Source: a virus. From it: a DNA stretch of 20,209 nucleotides. Shown here in pieces: positions 1 through 8,274 of the stretch; the stretch's first letter is position 1, and every line of letters begins with the position of its first letter. Made by a program: the position numbers and the translations under genes. Location of the stretch: positions 1 to 20,209 of IMG/VR virus record IMGVR_UViG_3300025108_000496, one strand, 5' to 3'. Under the pieces are notes generated by a model. That model saw only the letters and a program-made list of their open reading frames with translations, did no database searches and was not told where the DNA came from.

Positions 1-3000
1 TGCTAAAGCAGCTACATTAGCTAATATTTGGTCTGCATTTGATGCAGATAAAAAGTTTCCAAACTCTTCCGTAGTGCCTTTCATAACTTCATCAACAAAG
101 TTTTGCATATACGCACTTTGGTCTTCTGCATCTATATATGCAGTTACATTAAACTCTGGTATTTCGTAAGATTCTATCTTATTTATTCTAGCTTGTAAAT
201 TAGCAGCATTCTGTGATGATGCACCTTCATTTTGTATTGCAATATCTCTAGCATTTTCTGCTGTAGTAATTGCTAAATTTTTAGAAGTTAAAGTATTTAT
301 TTCCGATAGCTTTGAATTGTATATAGCATTTGCTAAATTAATCTCGTATTGCTCTTGTCCTTCAGATAATTCGGATGCAGTAATTTGATTTAACCTAGTC
401 TGCAATTCAGTATCTAAATCAGTTATGTTATTAGCAGTTACTGTAAATACACCTAAATTTACAAAGTCGCTTGTGGCTTCTGCTTGTGCATCAAGTATTA
501 ATTGCTGCGATGTCTCATCTAATTCAATAAAAGCTTTTCTTGACTTAAATAAATCAAATGCACTATCTTTTAAAAATTCTTTAGTACTGAAATCAAAATT
601 AGTATTATCAATAAAATCTAGCCTATCTTGGTAAGCTTCACCTAGTGTATCAATGTCATCAAAACCTGTTACCACAAAGTCTGGCAAATCATAAAAAGAT
701 GTTACAGGAGCTTCATAGTCTATTGGTGTACTTAAATCAATTTCTTCAATGGCTGCATATTCTTCAGACTCTATCCAATTTGGTTCATTATTAGAATTGT
801 AAAATATTGAGTCTCTTTGCCATTGAGCTAATACATCATCCTCTGTAGTGTAGTCTCCAAAAGGTTGACCTGTAAGAGGGTCATAGCCCGTAGGTGGTGT
901 AGGTGGATTTGTCGCTAAGTAATATGACCAATCTAAATCTTCCGCTTCTTGCTTTGTAATTTTACCTTGTTCAAGTAAGCTTTTTAAAACTTTAGCTCTG
1001 TCGTCAGAATTTGTGTAAAGAGGACTATAGCTTTGACCAGGAGTAATATTATACGAACCATCTGAATATCCACCAGTTGTCCATGGTTTATATTTTAGTT
1101 CATCGTAAGAATATTCTCTAAATAAATATTCTCCTGTATTCGGATTAAGTCTATTAGGGTCATAATACTCCGTAAAACCATAAAAAGTATCTGCAACAAC
1201 AAGAGGTACTCCATTTTCTTCTTCTATGACTTCAAATGGTCTTAGCTCAAATATACTTTCTTCTGTATAATTTTCATCGTATGCTTCGTTTGTTTGTAAT
1301 ACATCGAAGTTTTCATCGGTATAACCATTGAGCATTAACATATACTCAAGAGTAGGAGTTTTCCAACCACCTTGACCAAAGCTACCTCCTGGTGTATTCC
1401 AAGAATGCGCTATTGCTATTTGGTCTGTTCTTGAACCATACCTAGTTATAGGCGAATCCGTTCCAGGTAAAAGATAATCGCTTTGATTAAAATCTTTTAA
1501 TTCTTCATCTGTTAGACCTGCGTATTTTTTTAAGTAAAAATCCCCTAGTTCTAAATCAATCGAGTGCAAAACATTCCTATTGTTGCCTCCTCCAAAAAGT
1601 GAAGAATCACTAGTTACTAAGTCTCTTAACTCTTTGTATTCTAATTTACCAGTAAGAGCTAATTCCTTTAATATTTCTTTATTTAGTGTTCTATCAGAGT
1701 TCCTTAAATCTTCTGCTGATAAACTTGGAAACGTATATAGGTCATCTCTAGTGCCAGGCTCATCAAACAATCTAGCTTGTTCAAATTCATATGTTACACC
1801 CGACATAGGGTCATAAACAAATTCATCACCTTGCTCGTTTGTTCTGTAATCAAAATAACTGGCTACTGCAGGTACGTCTCTCATAACAATATAATCTTCC
1901 TCTTCTACATAATTGGTTGCAAAAAAACTTGCATCCGATGTAATCTCAAAGTCTACACCCTCTGTAAATTGCGTACCTTCCGCACCTTCACTTATTAAGT
2001 AATCAAAACCTGCTTCGTATTCTGAATCCGTAATGTCTGGAAATGTTTCTTTTAATCTATTTATTGTTTCTAAATCAAAATAAAATTCATTGTTTTCTCC
2101 AAATCCCACTTTGTCATTTACTTCAAATGTTCCCCCTAGTTGTTTGTACAAAACATCAAGTCCGTTTTCTGGGTCATATTTTTCTCCTCTATCTATTGAA
2201 CTTTGTACTTGGTCATTTAGTACAGCTATGATTTCCGCAGGTTGCATTCTATCCATAGGCTTGTTGGTAATTTCTTCTAGATAAGAACTTAAAGAAGATA
2301 AATATTTAGCAGACAAGCCACCTTTATTAGCGCTATCTAGTAAGACATCAAAACCAGTCTTACTAGGCTCGGATACTGAATCGTCTTCAAAGTAATTATC
2401 TAATGTACTTCTCCAATAAGATATATCTGCTTCTTGTACATTATTAGGGTCTATACCTTTATTTTCTAAATACCTTACCCAATCCTTTGCACTTTGCGGA
2501 CCCATTGCTGCTGAAATGCCATTAGCTAAACCCGATACTGGATAACCTTTAAAAATAGCATTATCTATAATCATTTGAGTTAAACCAGGACCGAATATCT
2601 TTTGACCCGCTACTCCAAGTCCTTGAACATATGAGCTTATACTATCAAGCATCCCTATTGCACCAGTTCTTCTGTTTGATTCTACTCCTTCAAATTTACC
2701 TTCTTCTGATTGCTCTTGTACTGCATCTAAAATATTACCTTCCAATAAAGCATCAGCAATGTTTTCAAATATATTTTCACCAGTTGGGTCAAATTTTCCT
2801 AACTGTGTACCACCCATTCCCGCTAATGATAATGTTGCTTCTGGGTTGTGAAAAGGCATTAAGTATTTAGTTTTATCTGCTATTCCTTCTAGAATTGGTT
2901 CTCCATCTTTATCAACAAATTTTTGATTAAGTATCTCAGCCGCCATTTCGTGAATATTTAAATTAGGAAAATCAAATCCTAATCCAGTTAACTTATTAGC

Positions 3001-4023
3001 TATTCTCTCTACACCATTTACTACATAATTGTAACCCGCTTGAGTAACATATAAAGATGTTCCTACGCCAGACATACCTAGCAAATCTAAAGCAACAGCT
3101 ATAAAATAACCAGATGAACTTATAGTTTCTCCTGTGTTTTGACCAAATGATAAATCTATTTTATTAATAGAATCGTTTACATCATCTTCTGTTATTTTAT
3201 CTACTCCATAAGCAAAGTCATTTATTAAATCTTGGTCTACTATATATTTACCAAAATCTGGATTTGACACTACATCTCCGTATCCCACAGATTCTGGAGT
3301 ATAACCCATAGATTCATCTAATGTAATAGTTTCTCTTTCATCTATTATATCTGGGTTATTAAATCTTCCATCATAATAGTCACTATCAACGAAATCTTGT
3401 AAAGCTACATTAAACCTATTTCTAAAATCTTCTAAATCAGCTAATTGATTTATTTCTCTTATTTCTGCATTACTAAATCCGTAAGCTTTTGAAACAGTAT
3501 TTTGTATATTATCAGAAGCTCTCTTGTGTTGCAAGTAGTCTAATTCTTTTACAAAAGTTCTTAAATAAACTTCTGCTTCTCCTAAGTTTTTAGGGTCGGA
3601 ATAAATGTCTAATATTTTTTGCCTTGTAACAGATGGGTTTGCATCTGGAGTAACTTCTCCATTTTGACTTAAATCTAATAAACCATCTTCACCAAAAGCA
3701 TCACTAACAAGTTTGTCTGCATCAATTCCTATAGAATTTAAATAAGACTTATCTTCAATAGTAAAAGCGTCAGTAAATATATCTTTATCTAATACATTGA
3801 AAACAGCATTAACTTCATCAAAGCCTAAAGAAAATCCACCATAACCTAAGTTTTCGGTTTCGGTGATACCCATGTTACCTAAGTCTGTTTCAAATTCTTG
3901 AAAATCGAAACCTCCCCCAGATAAACTTCCGTCAAAATTTAATCCTTCTGGCATCCACCAAGTGTTACTCGGTGAATAAGTATCCATCATCCAGTCATAA
4001 CCGTCTTGACTGCCGTATCCCAT
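1..4023 (-). CDS. Giant acidic phage structural protein, 3' end beyond window
   Basis: An uninterrupted minus-strand reading frame runs from an ATG at 4023 to base 1, giving 1341 codons with no stop, so the C-terminus lies outside the window. The start follows the fibre gene's stop by one base and has a good ribosome site (TAGGAG, six bases before ATG). The N-terminus (MGYGSQDGYDW) is rich in Gly, Tyr, Trp and Asp. Most of the protein is acidic and rich in Asp, Glu, Asn and Tyr. A hydrophobic stretch lies near residues 300-335 (SSSGYFIAVALDLLGMSGVG and onward), and a helical, coiled-coil-like region near residues 1180-1290. I see no transglycosylase, peptidase or lysozyme motif. Size and position after nozzle and fibre genes fit an internal ejection protein or other very large virion component. 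That role is inference; the reading frame itself is certain. Confidence 0.85.
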   Translation of the reverse strand, partial: MGYGSQDGYDWMMDTYSPSNTWWMPEGLNFDGSLSGGGFDFQEFETDLGNMGITETENLGYGGFSLGFDEVNAVFNVLDKDIFTDAFTIEDKSYLNSIGIDADKLVSDAFGEDGLLDLSQNGEVTPDANPSVTRQKILDIYSDPKNLGEAEVYLRTFVKELDYLQHKRASDNIQNTVSKAYGFSNAEIREINQLADLEDFRNRFNVALQDFVDSDYYDGRFNNPDIIDERETITLDESMGYTPESVGYGDVVSNPDFGKYIVDQDLINDFAYGVDKITEDDVNDSINKIDLSFGQNTGETISSSGYFIAVALDLLGMSGVGTSLYVTQAGYNYVVNGVERIANKLTGLGFDFPNLNIHEMAAEILNQKFVDKDGEPILEGIADKTKYLMPFHNPEATLSLAGMGGTQLGKFDPTGENIFENIADALLEGNILDAVQEQSEEGKFEGVESNRRTGAIGMLDSISSYVQGLGVAGQKIFGPGLTQMIIDNAIFKGYPVSGLANGISAAMGPQSAKDWVRYLENKGIDPNNVQEADISYWRSTLDNYFEDDSVSEPSKTGFDVLLDSANKGGLSAKYLSSLSSYLEEITNKPMDRMQPAEIIAVLNDQVQSSIDRGEKYDPENGLDVLYKQLGGTFEVNDKVGFGENNEFYFDLETINRLKETFPDITDSEYEAGFDYLISEGAEGTQFTEGVDFEITSDASFFATNYVEEEDYIVMRDVPAVASYFDYRTNEQGDEFVYDPMSGVTYEFEQARLFDEPGTRDDLYTFPSLSAEDLRNSDRTLNKEILKELALTGKLEYKELRDLVTSDSSLFGGGNNRNVLHSIDLELGDFYLKKYAGLTDEELKDFNQSDYLLPGTDSPITRYGSRTDQIAIAHSWNTPGGSFGQGGWKTPTLEYMLMLNGYTDENFDVLQTNEAYDENYTEESIFELRPFEVIEEENGVPLVVADTFYGFTEYYDPNRLNPNTGEYLFREYSYDELKYKPWTTGGYSDGSYNITPGQSYSPLYTNSDDRAKVLKSLLEQGKITKQEAEDLDWSYYLATNPPTPPTGYDPLTGQPFGDYTTEDDVLAQWQRDSIFYNSNNEPNWIESEEYAAIEEIDLSTPIDYEAPVTSFYDLPDFVVTGFDDIDTLGEAYQDRLDFIDNTNFDFSTKEFLKDSAFDLFKSRKAFIELDETSQQLILDAQAEATSDFVNLGVFTVTANNITDLDTELQTRLNQITASELSEGQEQYEINLANAIYNSKLSEINTLTSKNLAITTAENARDIAIQNEGASSQNAANLQARINKIESYEIPEFNVTAYIDAEDQSAYMQNFVDEVMKGTTEEFGNFLSASNADQILANVAALA

Positions 4024-4024
4024 A

Positions 4025-4771
4025 TTATTCTCCTACTGCTGTATAATAAATTTTGTCTACGCCTGCAGGGTGATTTACTACTGCCTGCGTTAAGCTTACA
4101 GATTTTAATGAAATACTATTTGTAAATACTACATCATCGTTTTCAAGACCTGTAAGCTGTACTGAAAAAACTGTATCAAAGGCTATAGTGCTATCAAATG
4201 TTATTGTTGATTGTGTAACTGTTCCATCGGAAGGTGCTACTTCTCCGAACTTCATTATTAAACCATTAGGAAATTTAGTATACTTGCTACTATTATCAAC
4301 TGCCGCAGGTAACAATCCAGGGTTGGAATCTACATAAGCTTTAGTAGCTTTAGCACTAGGTATAGTATCATCATTAGAACTTACTACAGATAAGTCTGTA
4401 TCAATGTCTACTTCTTCAACTACTCCAGTTCCTGCGGTTGTTCTACCTAATAATTTAGCAGTCGCTGAAACATATTGCATTTTTGCGTATGTTACCCCAG
4501 TTGTAGTGTTTGTAGAATCTGGAAGCTTTACGGTAGTAATAGCATCATCTGCTATTTTAGCAGTAGTTACTCCTGTAGTTTCACTTGTACTTGTTTCTAT
4601 TAAAGAAGTAGTAATAGCGCCATTAGTAATTGTAACTACTCCTGTATTTACAGTAAATGTATTACTAAACGAATCACTTGCTAAAAGTAAAGTGTCTGTA
4701 ATATCATTAAGAGATGTAGCCGTAATGGTATCCCCATTTGAGAAATTGTTTTTACCTGTAAATTTTGCCAT
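4025..4771 (-). CDS. Tail fibre protein
   Basis: This 248-aa protein is probably a receptor-binding or tail fibre subunit. It starts MAKFTGKNNFSNG. The middle (about residues 40-125) is Thr/Ser/Val-rich with loosely repeated segments such as GVTTAKIADDAITTVKLPDS, typical of trimeric beta-structured fibre shafts. A segment near 140 (IPSAKATKAYVDSN) matches the 'TKAYVDS' style of phage fibre repeats. The C-terminal 80 residues (from FPNGLIMKFGEV, then FDSTIAFDTVFSVQLTG) resemble the Gp53-like C-terminal fibre domain, where a short Gly-rich strand precedes 'F...iaF...vFsV'. It begins two bases before the nozzle-like gene's stop codon and is followed after one base by the giant gene. No Shine-Dalgarno is visible, so it may be translated by reinitiation. 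The fibre assignment is fairly safe; the receptor is unknown. Confidence 0.75.
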   Translation of the reverse strand: MAKFTGKNNFSNGDTITATSLNDITDTLLLASDSFSNTFTVNTGVVTITNGAITTSLIETSTSETTGVTTAKIADDAITTVKLPDSTNTTTGVTYAKMQYVSATAKLLGRTTAGTGVVEEVDIDTDLSVVSSNDDTIPSAKATKAYVDSNPGLLPAAVDNSSKYTKFPNGLIMKFGEVAPSDGTVTQSTITFDSTIAFDTVFSVQLTGLENDDVVFTNSISLKSVSLTQAVVNHPAGVDKIYYTAVGE

Positions 4772-4772
4772 A

Positions 4773-6989
4773 TTATTCTGCTTTGTTTTGTGAACGGAAA
4801 GTTAAAGCTCCCGCAACTTTAAATTGATAAAGCTCAAACCTGCCTACTGGATTGGATATTGTTGCTTCTAAACCATAAGCTCGTTTGTTACCTATTCTAC
4901 CACGGAAGGAAATACCCTTTTCATTATTATCTGCGGGCATTGTAAAATTAGTAACATTGCTTTCAGTATCTCTATTAAAAGTGTAAAATATAACTTGAGA
5001 TGTTGCATCTACTCCTACTGAGTTCATATTACCCATTACTATCTCAAAGTTATTCCATTTTTTTCTATCTATAGTTTTTAAATTATATTGTCTAGTTCTT
5101 AATTCTGTAGAAATATTGTCTAGCTCTGTAGAACCACCAATTTCTGTTATTGTAGAATCTTGAGTATCTGTAGAAGAAGCTTCTAGTCTATGAACACCCC
5201 CTTGGGAATTGACTGCATATACTCCTCGCTTGTCGCTTTTTCCTGCAACAATTAATTTATCTATAGTAAAATCAGCATTACCATAGCCGTCTATGCTTTC
5301 CCAAGCTTTATTTAAAAAGTTATAAACTAAAACTATCTTATTAGATGTAGAAAGAATACTAGCAGGAACTGCAATATAATATCTATTATCAAAATAAACC
5401 GCTGATGAAAATTTAGCTGCTTGAGAAAATTTTGGACCAGACATACTATTGTCTATTGCTGCACTTAAAGGAATATCATTACCTCTTAAATTATACAAAT
5501 CTTGGAAGCTAACACCGTATACACCATTGTCAGACAAGAATAATATTTGATTACCTACTTGAACTATAGTATCTTTAGCCAAGCATCCTACTTCTTTTGT
5601 CAAGCTTTGTACTCTTGCTTCTTGAAAGTTAAAGCTATCAACTCCAGTTATTACAGAAATACTTTTTCTGTTAAAAACAAGTAACTTATCTTCAGCAAAA
5701 GAAAAAGCGGCAACAAAACTATCATTCTGTCCACCTGCAGTAACAAATGTTCCGTATGTAGTATCAAATTTTTCTGAGTTAAATGGAAAAGAAATTAACA
5801 ATTCGTCAGTTACATCTCTTGCTGTATAGCTATCGTCTCCTGCATCAACTGTAAACTTATATGGTACCACCAATCTATTACGATGAACTATCGCATCTCC
5901 AGGTGCAGGAGCGTGTGTAAATCCTGCTCCTCCAGATACTCTGCCTATAATAGAAACATTTTTATTAGCTGCTTCTTCTGGTACTTCTGCGTAAAAACTT
6001 ACACTTGTAGTAGTAGCTGATGCCACTTGATATCCAGCATCTACATCAAGTCCTGTCATATTAGATTCTACAATAACAATTTCATCTCCTGTAGTTAATG
6101 CTCCGAATCCAGTATTGGTAATAGTTCCTACTGTAACTAAACCATCTGCAGCAGCCGTAGTATGATTGCTTGCTTTAATTGTAGGTTGTGTAAATGTACC
6201 ACTTTCTTCTTTAGTAAAAGCATTAGAAAAATTTAAATCCCAAGACATAGGAACGTGACCCTCTTCAAAAATAAAAACTTTATCAAAAGCTTGTATTACA
6301 GTTGCTCGGTCTTCATTAATTACATGACCTCCAGGGTAATTAATCGTTGTGCTAGTACCGTCACTAATTTTAACTGCTACTGCATTTGCTGTACCTGCTA
6401 ACAATATATATTCTTCATTATCATTACTTGGGTCTATAAAATTATTAGAACCTACTACTCGTGTATTTTGTGCATTTGATAATTTAGGTGCGCCTATAGT
6501 TGGTGTACCACTTACAGCACCTGTAGTTGTAACAGGAATATTTATGCTTATTTCGGTAGCACTTACTCTAGTAGCTATATAGTTGCTTCCCGAAACGTAT
6601 CCTACTACATTATTAATAGTGCCTGTAACAGATACTAAAGTATTATTTATAATACCATTAGAAGCATCTGTGCCTGTAGTCGTTGTGATTCCTGCAAATG
6701 TAAGAACTCCACTAGACTCAGTAGTGCCTGTAGCGGCATCATCTACATATAAATTAAAAGGTAATACTAAAGCAGTATTAGTATCTACAGTAAAAGGAGC
6801 AGCTAAAACATTTACTGCATTTCTTTTTTGTGCTAAACCTCCAAGCCCAAATCTAACATTATTAGCCACTTGAAACATACCAGGCTCTAACGAATCGGGT
6901 CTTGAACGATTGTTAAAACCTTTAAAGTTGCTGTCTAAGTCTTCAAGTATTTGGTCATCAGTAGCACCATATGTATCGTAGCGAGCCAT
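4773..6989 (-). CDS. Tail nozzle-like / tail tubular B-like structural protein
   Basis: A 738-aa structural protein. The N-terminal segment (about residues 20-58: FKGFNNRSRPDSLEPGMFQ, then NNVRFGLGGLAQKRNAV) is a pattern common in phage proteins that open with a short arm followed by 'NvRf..GglaqRp'. The interior is beta-rich with repeated blade-like strands, e.g. RLVVPYKFTVDAGDDSYTA, LLVFNRKSISVITGVD and QVGNQILFLSDNGVYGV (about residues 370-500), suggesting a beta-propeller. Length is close to T7 gp12 (794 aa), the nozzle protein of short-tailed phages, and the propeller-like strands support that comparison. Sequence identity to gp12 is not evident by eye. It follows the Pro/Arg-rich small protein by five bases, and its stop overlaps the leader of the fibre gene. 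Nozzle is the preferred role; another tail-associated propeller protein is possible. Confidence 0.65.
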   Translation of the reverse strand: MARYDTYGATDDQILEDLDSNFKGFNNRSRPDSLEPGMFQVANNVRFGLGGLAQKRNAVNVLAAPFTVDTNTALVLPFNLYVDDAATGTTESSGVLTFAGITTTTGTDASNGIINNTLVSVTGTINNVVGYVSGSNYIATRVSATEISINIPVTTTGAVSGTPTIGAPKLSNAQNTRVVGSNNFIDPSNDNEEYILLAGTANAVAVKISDGTSTTINYPGGHVINEDRATVIQAFDKVFIFEEGHVPMSWDLNFSNAFTKEESGTFTQPTIKASNHTTAAADGLVTVGTITNTGFGALTTGDEIVIVESNMTGLDVDAGYQVASATTTSVSFYAEVPEEAANKNVSIIGRVSGGAGFTHAPAPGDAIVHRNRLVVPYKFTVDAGDDSYTARDVTDELLISFPFNSEKFDTTYGTFVTAGGQNDSFVAAFSFAEDKLLVFNRKSISVITGVDSFNFQEARVQSLTKEVGCLAKDTIVQVGNQILFLSDNGVYGVSFQDLYNLRGNDIPLSAAIDNSMSGPKFSQAAKFSSAVYFDNRYYIAVPASILSTSNKIVLVYNFLNKAWESIDGYGNADFTIDKLIVAGKSDKRGVYAVNSQGGVHRLEASSTDTQDSTITEIGGSTELDNISTELRTRQYNLKTIDRKKWNNFEIVMGNMNSVGVDATSQVIFYTFNRDTESNVTNFTMPADNNEKGISFRGRIGNKRAYGLEATISNPVGRFELYQFKVAGALTFRSQNKAE

Positions 6990-6994
6990 TCATT

Positions 6995-7294
6995 CTAACC
7001 ACGCATTCCTGGCATTGGAGGACGAGGCATACCTCCACCTTGTCCCATTTGAGGGCGAGGCATAGGAGGACGTGGCATAGCACCACCTTGAGCCATTTGA
7101 GGTCTACCTTGTGGGGCTTGTGGTCTCGCTTGTGGTCGTGCTTGTGGTCGTGCTTGTGCAGGTCCACCAGATAGCTTTTTCTCTAATGCAGAGATACGTT
7201 GCTCTAGCTTTGCCATTTTGCTACCACCTGTAGCCTTTGGGGCTTTGGGGCTTTTTGCAGAAGTTTTCTTTTTAGCTGTTTTTTTAGGGGCCAT
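6995..7294 (-). CDS. Small protein with H1-like basic tail, coiled coil and Pro/Arg/Met repeats
   Basis: A 99-aa protein of three visible parts. Residues 1-27 are a Lys/Ala/Pro/Ser tail (MAPKKTAKKKTSAKSPKAPK) like the tails of histone H1 and bacterial HU-type nucleoid proteins. Residues about 27-42 (KMAKLEQRISALEKKLS) have heptad spacing of Leu/Ile and form a short predicted coiled coil, so the protein may oligomerise. Residues 43-99 are low-complexity: three to four QARP units, then two copies of a motif containing QGG-x-MPRPPMP. The DNA carries matching repeats (7117-7164 and 7017-7102). Lysine-rich tails with an oligomerising helix suggest binding of DNA or another polyanion, but this is inference. 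It lies between lysis-region genes and the nozzle gene. No Shine-Dalgarno precedes the ATG, which sits just after the stop of the 30-aa peptide gene. Confidence 0.75.
   Translation of the reverse strand: MAPKKTAKKKTSAKSPKAPKATGGSKMAKLEQRISALEKKLSGGPAQARPQARPQARPQAPQGRPQMAQGGAMPRPPMPRPQMGQGGGMPRPPMPGMRG
7017..7102 (-). repeat. Two 38-bp imperfect direct repeats inside the Pro/Met-rich gene
   Basis: Copies at 7017-7054 and 7065-7102 align base for base with a 48-bp period and only a few mismatches. They encode the repeated QGG-x-MPRPPMP peptide. The period is a multiple of three, so copy number could change without a frameshift. Confidence 0.75.
7117..7164 (-). repeat. 12-bp tandem repeat encoding QARP units
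   Basis: On the plus strand the unit CTTGTGGTCGTG occurs exactly at 7129-7140 and 7141-7152, with a near copy at 7117-7128 and a decayed copy at 7153-7164. Each unit codes for four residues (Gln-Ala-Arg-Pro) on the minus strand. Near-identity at DNA level suggests recent slippage expansion. Confidence 0.8.
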
Positions 7295-7295
7295 G

Positions 7296-7388
7296 TTATT
7301 TTTTCTTTTTCATTGCACGCCCTTTAGACTTAGCAGCCTTTGATGGTCGTCCAACTTTTGTTCCGTATGTTCCTTTTCCGTAGGGCAT
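7296..7388 (-). CDS. 30-aa basic peptide
   Basis: A short frame from ATG at 7388 to TAA at 7296 encodes MPYGKGTYGTKVGRPSKAAK followed by SKGRAMKKKK. It fills the gap between the stop of the membrane protein (7393) and the ATG of the next gene (7294), with spacings of four and one bases, so it fits the operon packing exactly. Ten of 30 residues are Lys or Arg. No strong ribosome site is seen, so expression may depend on reinitiation. The composition matches the neighbouring lysine-rich miniproteins, and a function in DNA or membrane binding can only be guessed. I recall similar 'MPYGKGTYG' peptides from other marine phages, but cannot check this. Confidence 0.65.
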   Translation of the reverse strand: MPYGKGTYGTKVGRPSKAAKSKGRAMKKKK

Positions 7389-7392
7389 GATA

Positions 7393-7782
7393 TTATTTGA
7401 TTTGAGATGAACCAAAGTAGAATCCTACAATGGCGAGTAAAGTTTGTCTAACTTCGGGTAGTATAACATAACCTGCAAGAGTTTCCCAAGTTGACCATTG
7501 AAAAAATAAAAAGTTTTTTGCCTCTAGTACAGTTACACCTCTGTCAGTAAATGCTAAAATAAAGGGTACTAATATAAGTGCAAATAAAATAGCTCCTACA
7601 ATAGTTCTTCTTACTATGACCCCACCGTTCCTAGCAGCGGCTCTATCTGCACTAGAGTCAGCCATATCTTGCTTTTCTAGAATTGTTTGTACAGTTGCCT
7701 TCTGAGCTTCTACTAAACTCCCAATAAGCTTAAATACAAAACCCATTGCACTACCTAATCCTAATGCTTGTAAATCGTCCAT
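7393..7782 (-). CDS. Membrane protein, putative three-TM holin
   Basis: A 129-aa protein. The N-terminal 50 residues are helical and partly amphipathic (GSAMGFVFKLIGSLVEAQKA). A clear membrane span follows near residues 55-78 (IVGAILFALILVPFILAF), then a Trp-containing hydrophobic region near 91-109 and a third hydrophobic helix near 113-126 (LLAIVGFYFGSS). The closing 'hhGFYFGS' motif is characteristic of the holin family first described for gene transfer agents (GTA holin, three TM segments). Holins permeabilise the inner membrane at the end of infection to release or activate the lysin. Its ATG overlaps the previous stop as TAATG, and AAGGAG lies about ten bases upstream. The membrane nature is clear; the holin role is likely but shares the region with a second candidate at 8533-8706. 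Confidence 0.65.
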   Translation of the reverse strand: MDDLQALGLGSAMGFVFKLIGSLVEAQKATVQTILEKQDMADSSADRAAARNGGVIVRRTIVGAILFALILVPFILAFTDRGVTVLEAKNFLFFQWSTWETLAGYVILPEVRQTLLAIVGFYFGSSQIK

Positions 7783-8018
7783 TATTTTTTACTCCTTACT
7801 TTTGCCGCAGGTGTATTCTTTACTACGGTTTTTTTACTTTGTTTCTTTTTCTTTGCAGTAGCTGCTCGCTGAGACTGCGATAAACTCTTGGCTTTAGCCA
7901 TTGGAAGGCATCTGTCTGGTTTTTTCTTGTTTTTAGATGTACCGCAAGCCCCTTTAATCTTTCCGTCAGTTCCGATGCGAACCCAATTTTGGTCTCTCCA
8001 TTTTTTAAGTTCACCCAT
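7782..8018 (-). CDS. Lysine-rich small phage protein with KKPDRCLP motif
   Basis: A 78-aa strongly basic protein. The N-terminal half holds WRDQNWVRIGTDGKIKGACG (about residues 7-26) and KKKPDRCLPMAKAKSLSQ (about 31-48), and the C-terminal half is Lys/Ala-rich (AATAKKKKQSKKTVVK). I recognise the pattern 'W..QdWVRI...G.I.G.CGtSk..knPDRCLP..kA.sLs..qRa.TA.KKK' from many marine phage and algal-virus proteins of unknown function (from memory, a DUF5872-like family; not checked). Two cysteines (25 and 37) flank a Lys-rich loop and could bind metal or form a disulphide. The start ATG overlaps the previous gene's TAA, and the stop overlaps the next ATG. No strong ribosome site is visible. A DNA-binding or virion role is inference. 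Confidence 0.8.
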   Translation of the reverse strand: MGELKKWRDQNWVRIGTDGKIKGACGTSKNKKKPDRCLPMAKAKSLSQSQRAATAKKKKQSKKTVVKNTPAAKVRSKK

Positions 8019-8185
8019 TACTTCTTCTTTCTTTTCTTACCCTTTGCTCCTTTAGCGTAATTAGGGTCTTTGCAATACTTAGATGCAGCCATATTAGCAT
8101 AAGCACTAGGGTATGTATCAAATGTACGCCTAGCCCAAGCTTTACCTGCAGAGCATATTTTATTTCCTTTTTTCTTAGAAGCCAT
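8018..8185 (-). CDS. 55-aa Lys/Cys protein with TFDTYPSAYAN motif
   Basis: The protein begins MASKKKGNKICSAGKAWARR and ends in a Lys tract (KGKKRKKK). The central TFDTYPSAYANMAASKYCKD is a motif I remember from cyanophage, pelagiphage and other marine phage small proteins; its function is unknown. Cysteines at 11 and 38 bracket the conserved core. I chose ATG 8185 because GGAGG sits at a good distance upstream. A longer version starting at a TTG (8257) would need a rare start and would overlap the 29-aa gene in another frame. Start and stop both form TAATG overlaps with neighbours, tying its translation to the cassette. Confidence 0.8.
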   Translation of the reverse strand: MASKKKGNKICSAGKAWARRTFDTYPSAYANMAASKYCKDPNYAKGAKGKKRKKK

Positions 8186-8274
8186 TAAACTTTCCTCCGT
8201 TTGTATGAAACAGTTTTTCTTTGTGGTACTGCCTTGGCAGCGCATTCTGAACAACAAGCACCTTTCATTAGCAT
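8185..8274 (-). CDS. 29-aa Cys-rich miniprotein (CCxxC)
   Basis: A very short frame encodes MLMKGACCSECAAKAVPQRK followed by TVSYKRRKV. The start at 8274 is preferred because AGGAG lies six bases upstream; in-frame ATGs at 8280 and 8268 are alternatives, the latter making a perfect TAATG overlap with the previous stop. Its own TAA overlaps the ATG of the next gene. Exact packing between two real genes, with a ribosome site, supports translation. Three clustered cysteines (CCSEC) followed by a Lys/Arg-rich tail suggest metal binding or disulphide linkage plus nucleic-acid contact. Three cysteines alone are too few for a classic zinc site unless it pairs with itself or with the Cys-containing neighbours. 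Function unknown. Confidence 0.6.
   Translation of the reverse strand: MLMKGACCSECAAKAVPQRKTVSYKRRKV

Noticed and set aside
4404-4793. 129-aa plus-strand frame
   Set aside because: It lies opposite the Thr/Ser/Val-rich fibre gene, whose codon pattern keeps the other strand open; no ribosome site, no gene-like composition.
6349-6873. Two consecutive plus-strand frames (77 and 96 aa)
   Set aside because: Antisense shadows of the repetitive N-terminal part of the nozzle-like gene.
7823-8014. 63-aa minus-strand frame
   Set aside because: Alternative frame of the 78-aa lysine-rich gene, whose sequence matches a family I recognise.
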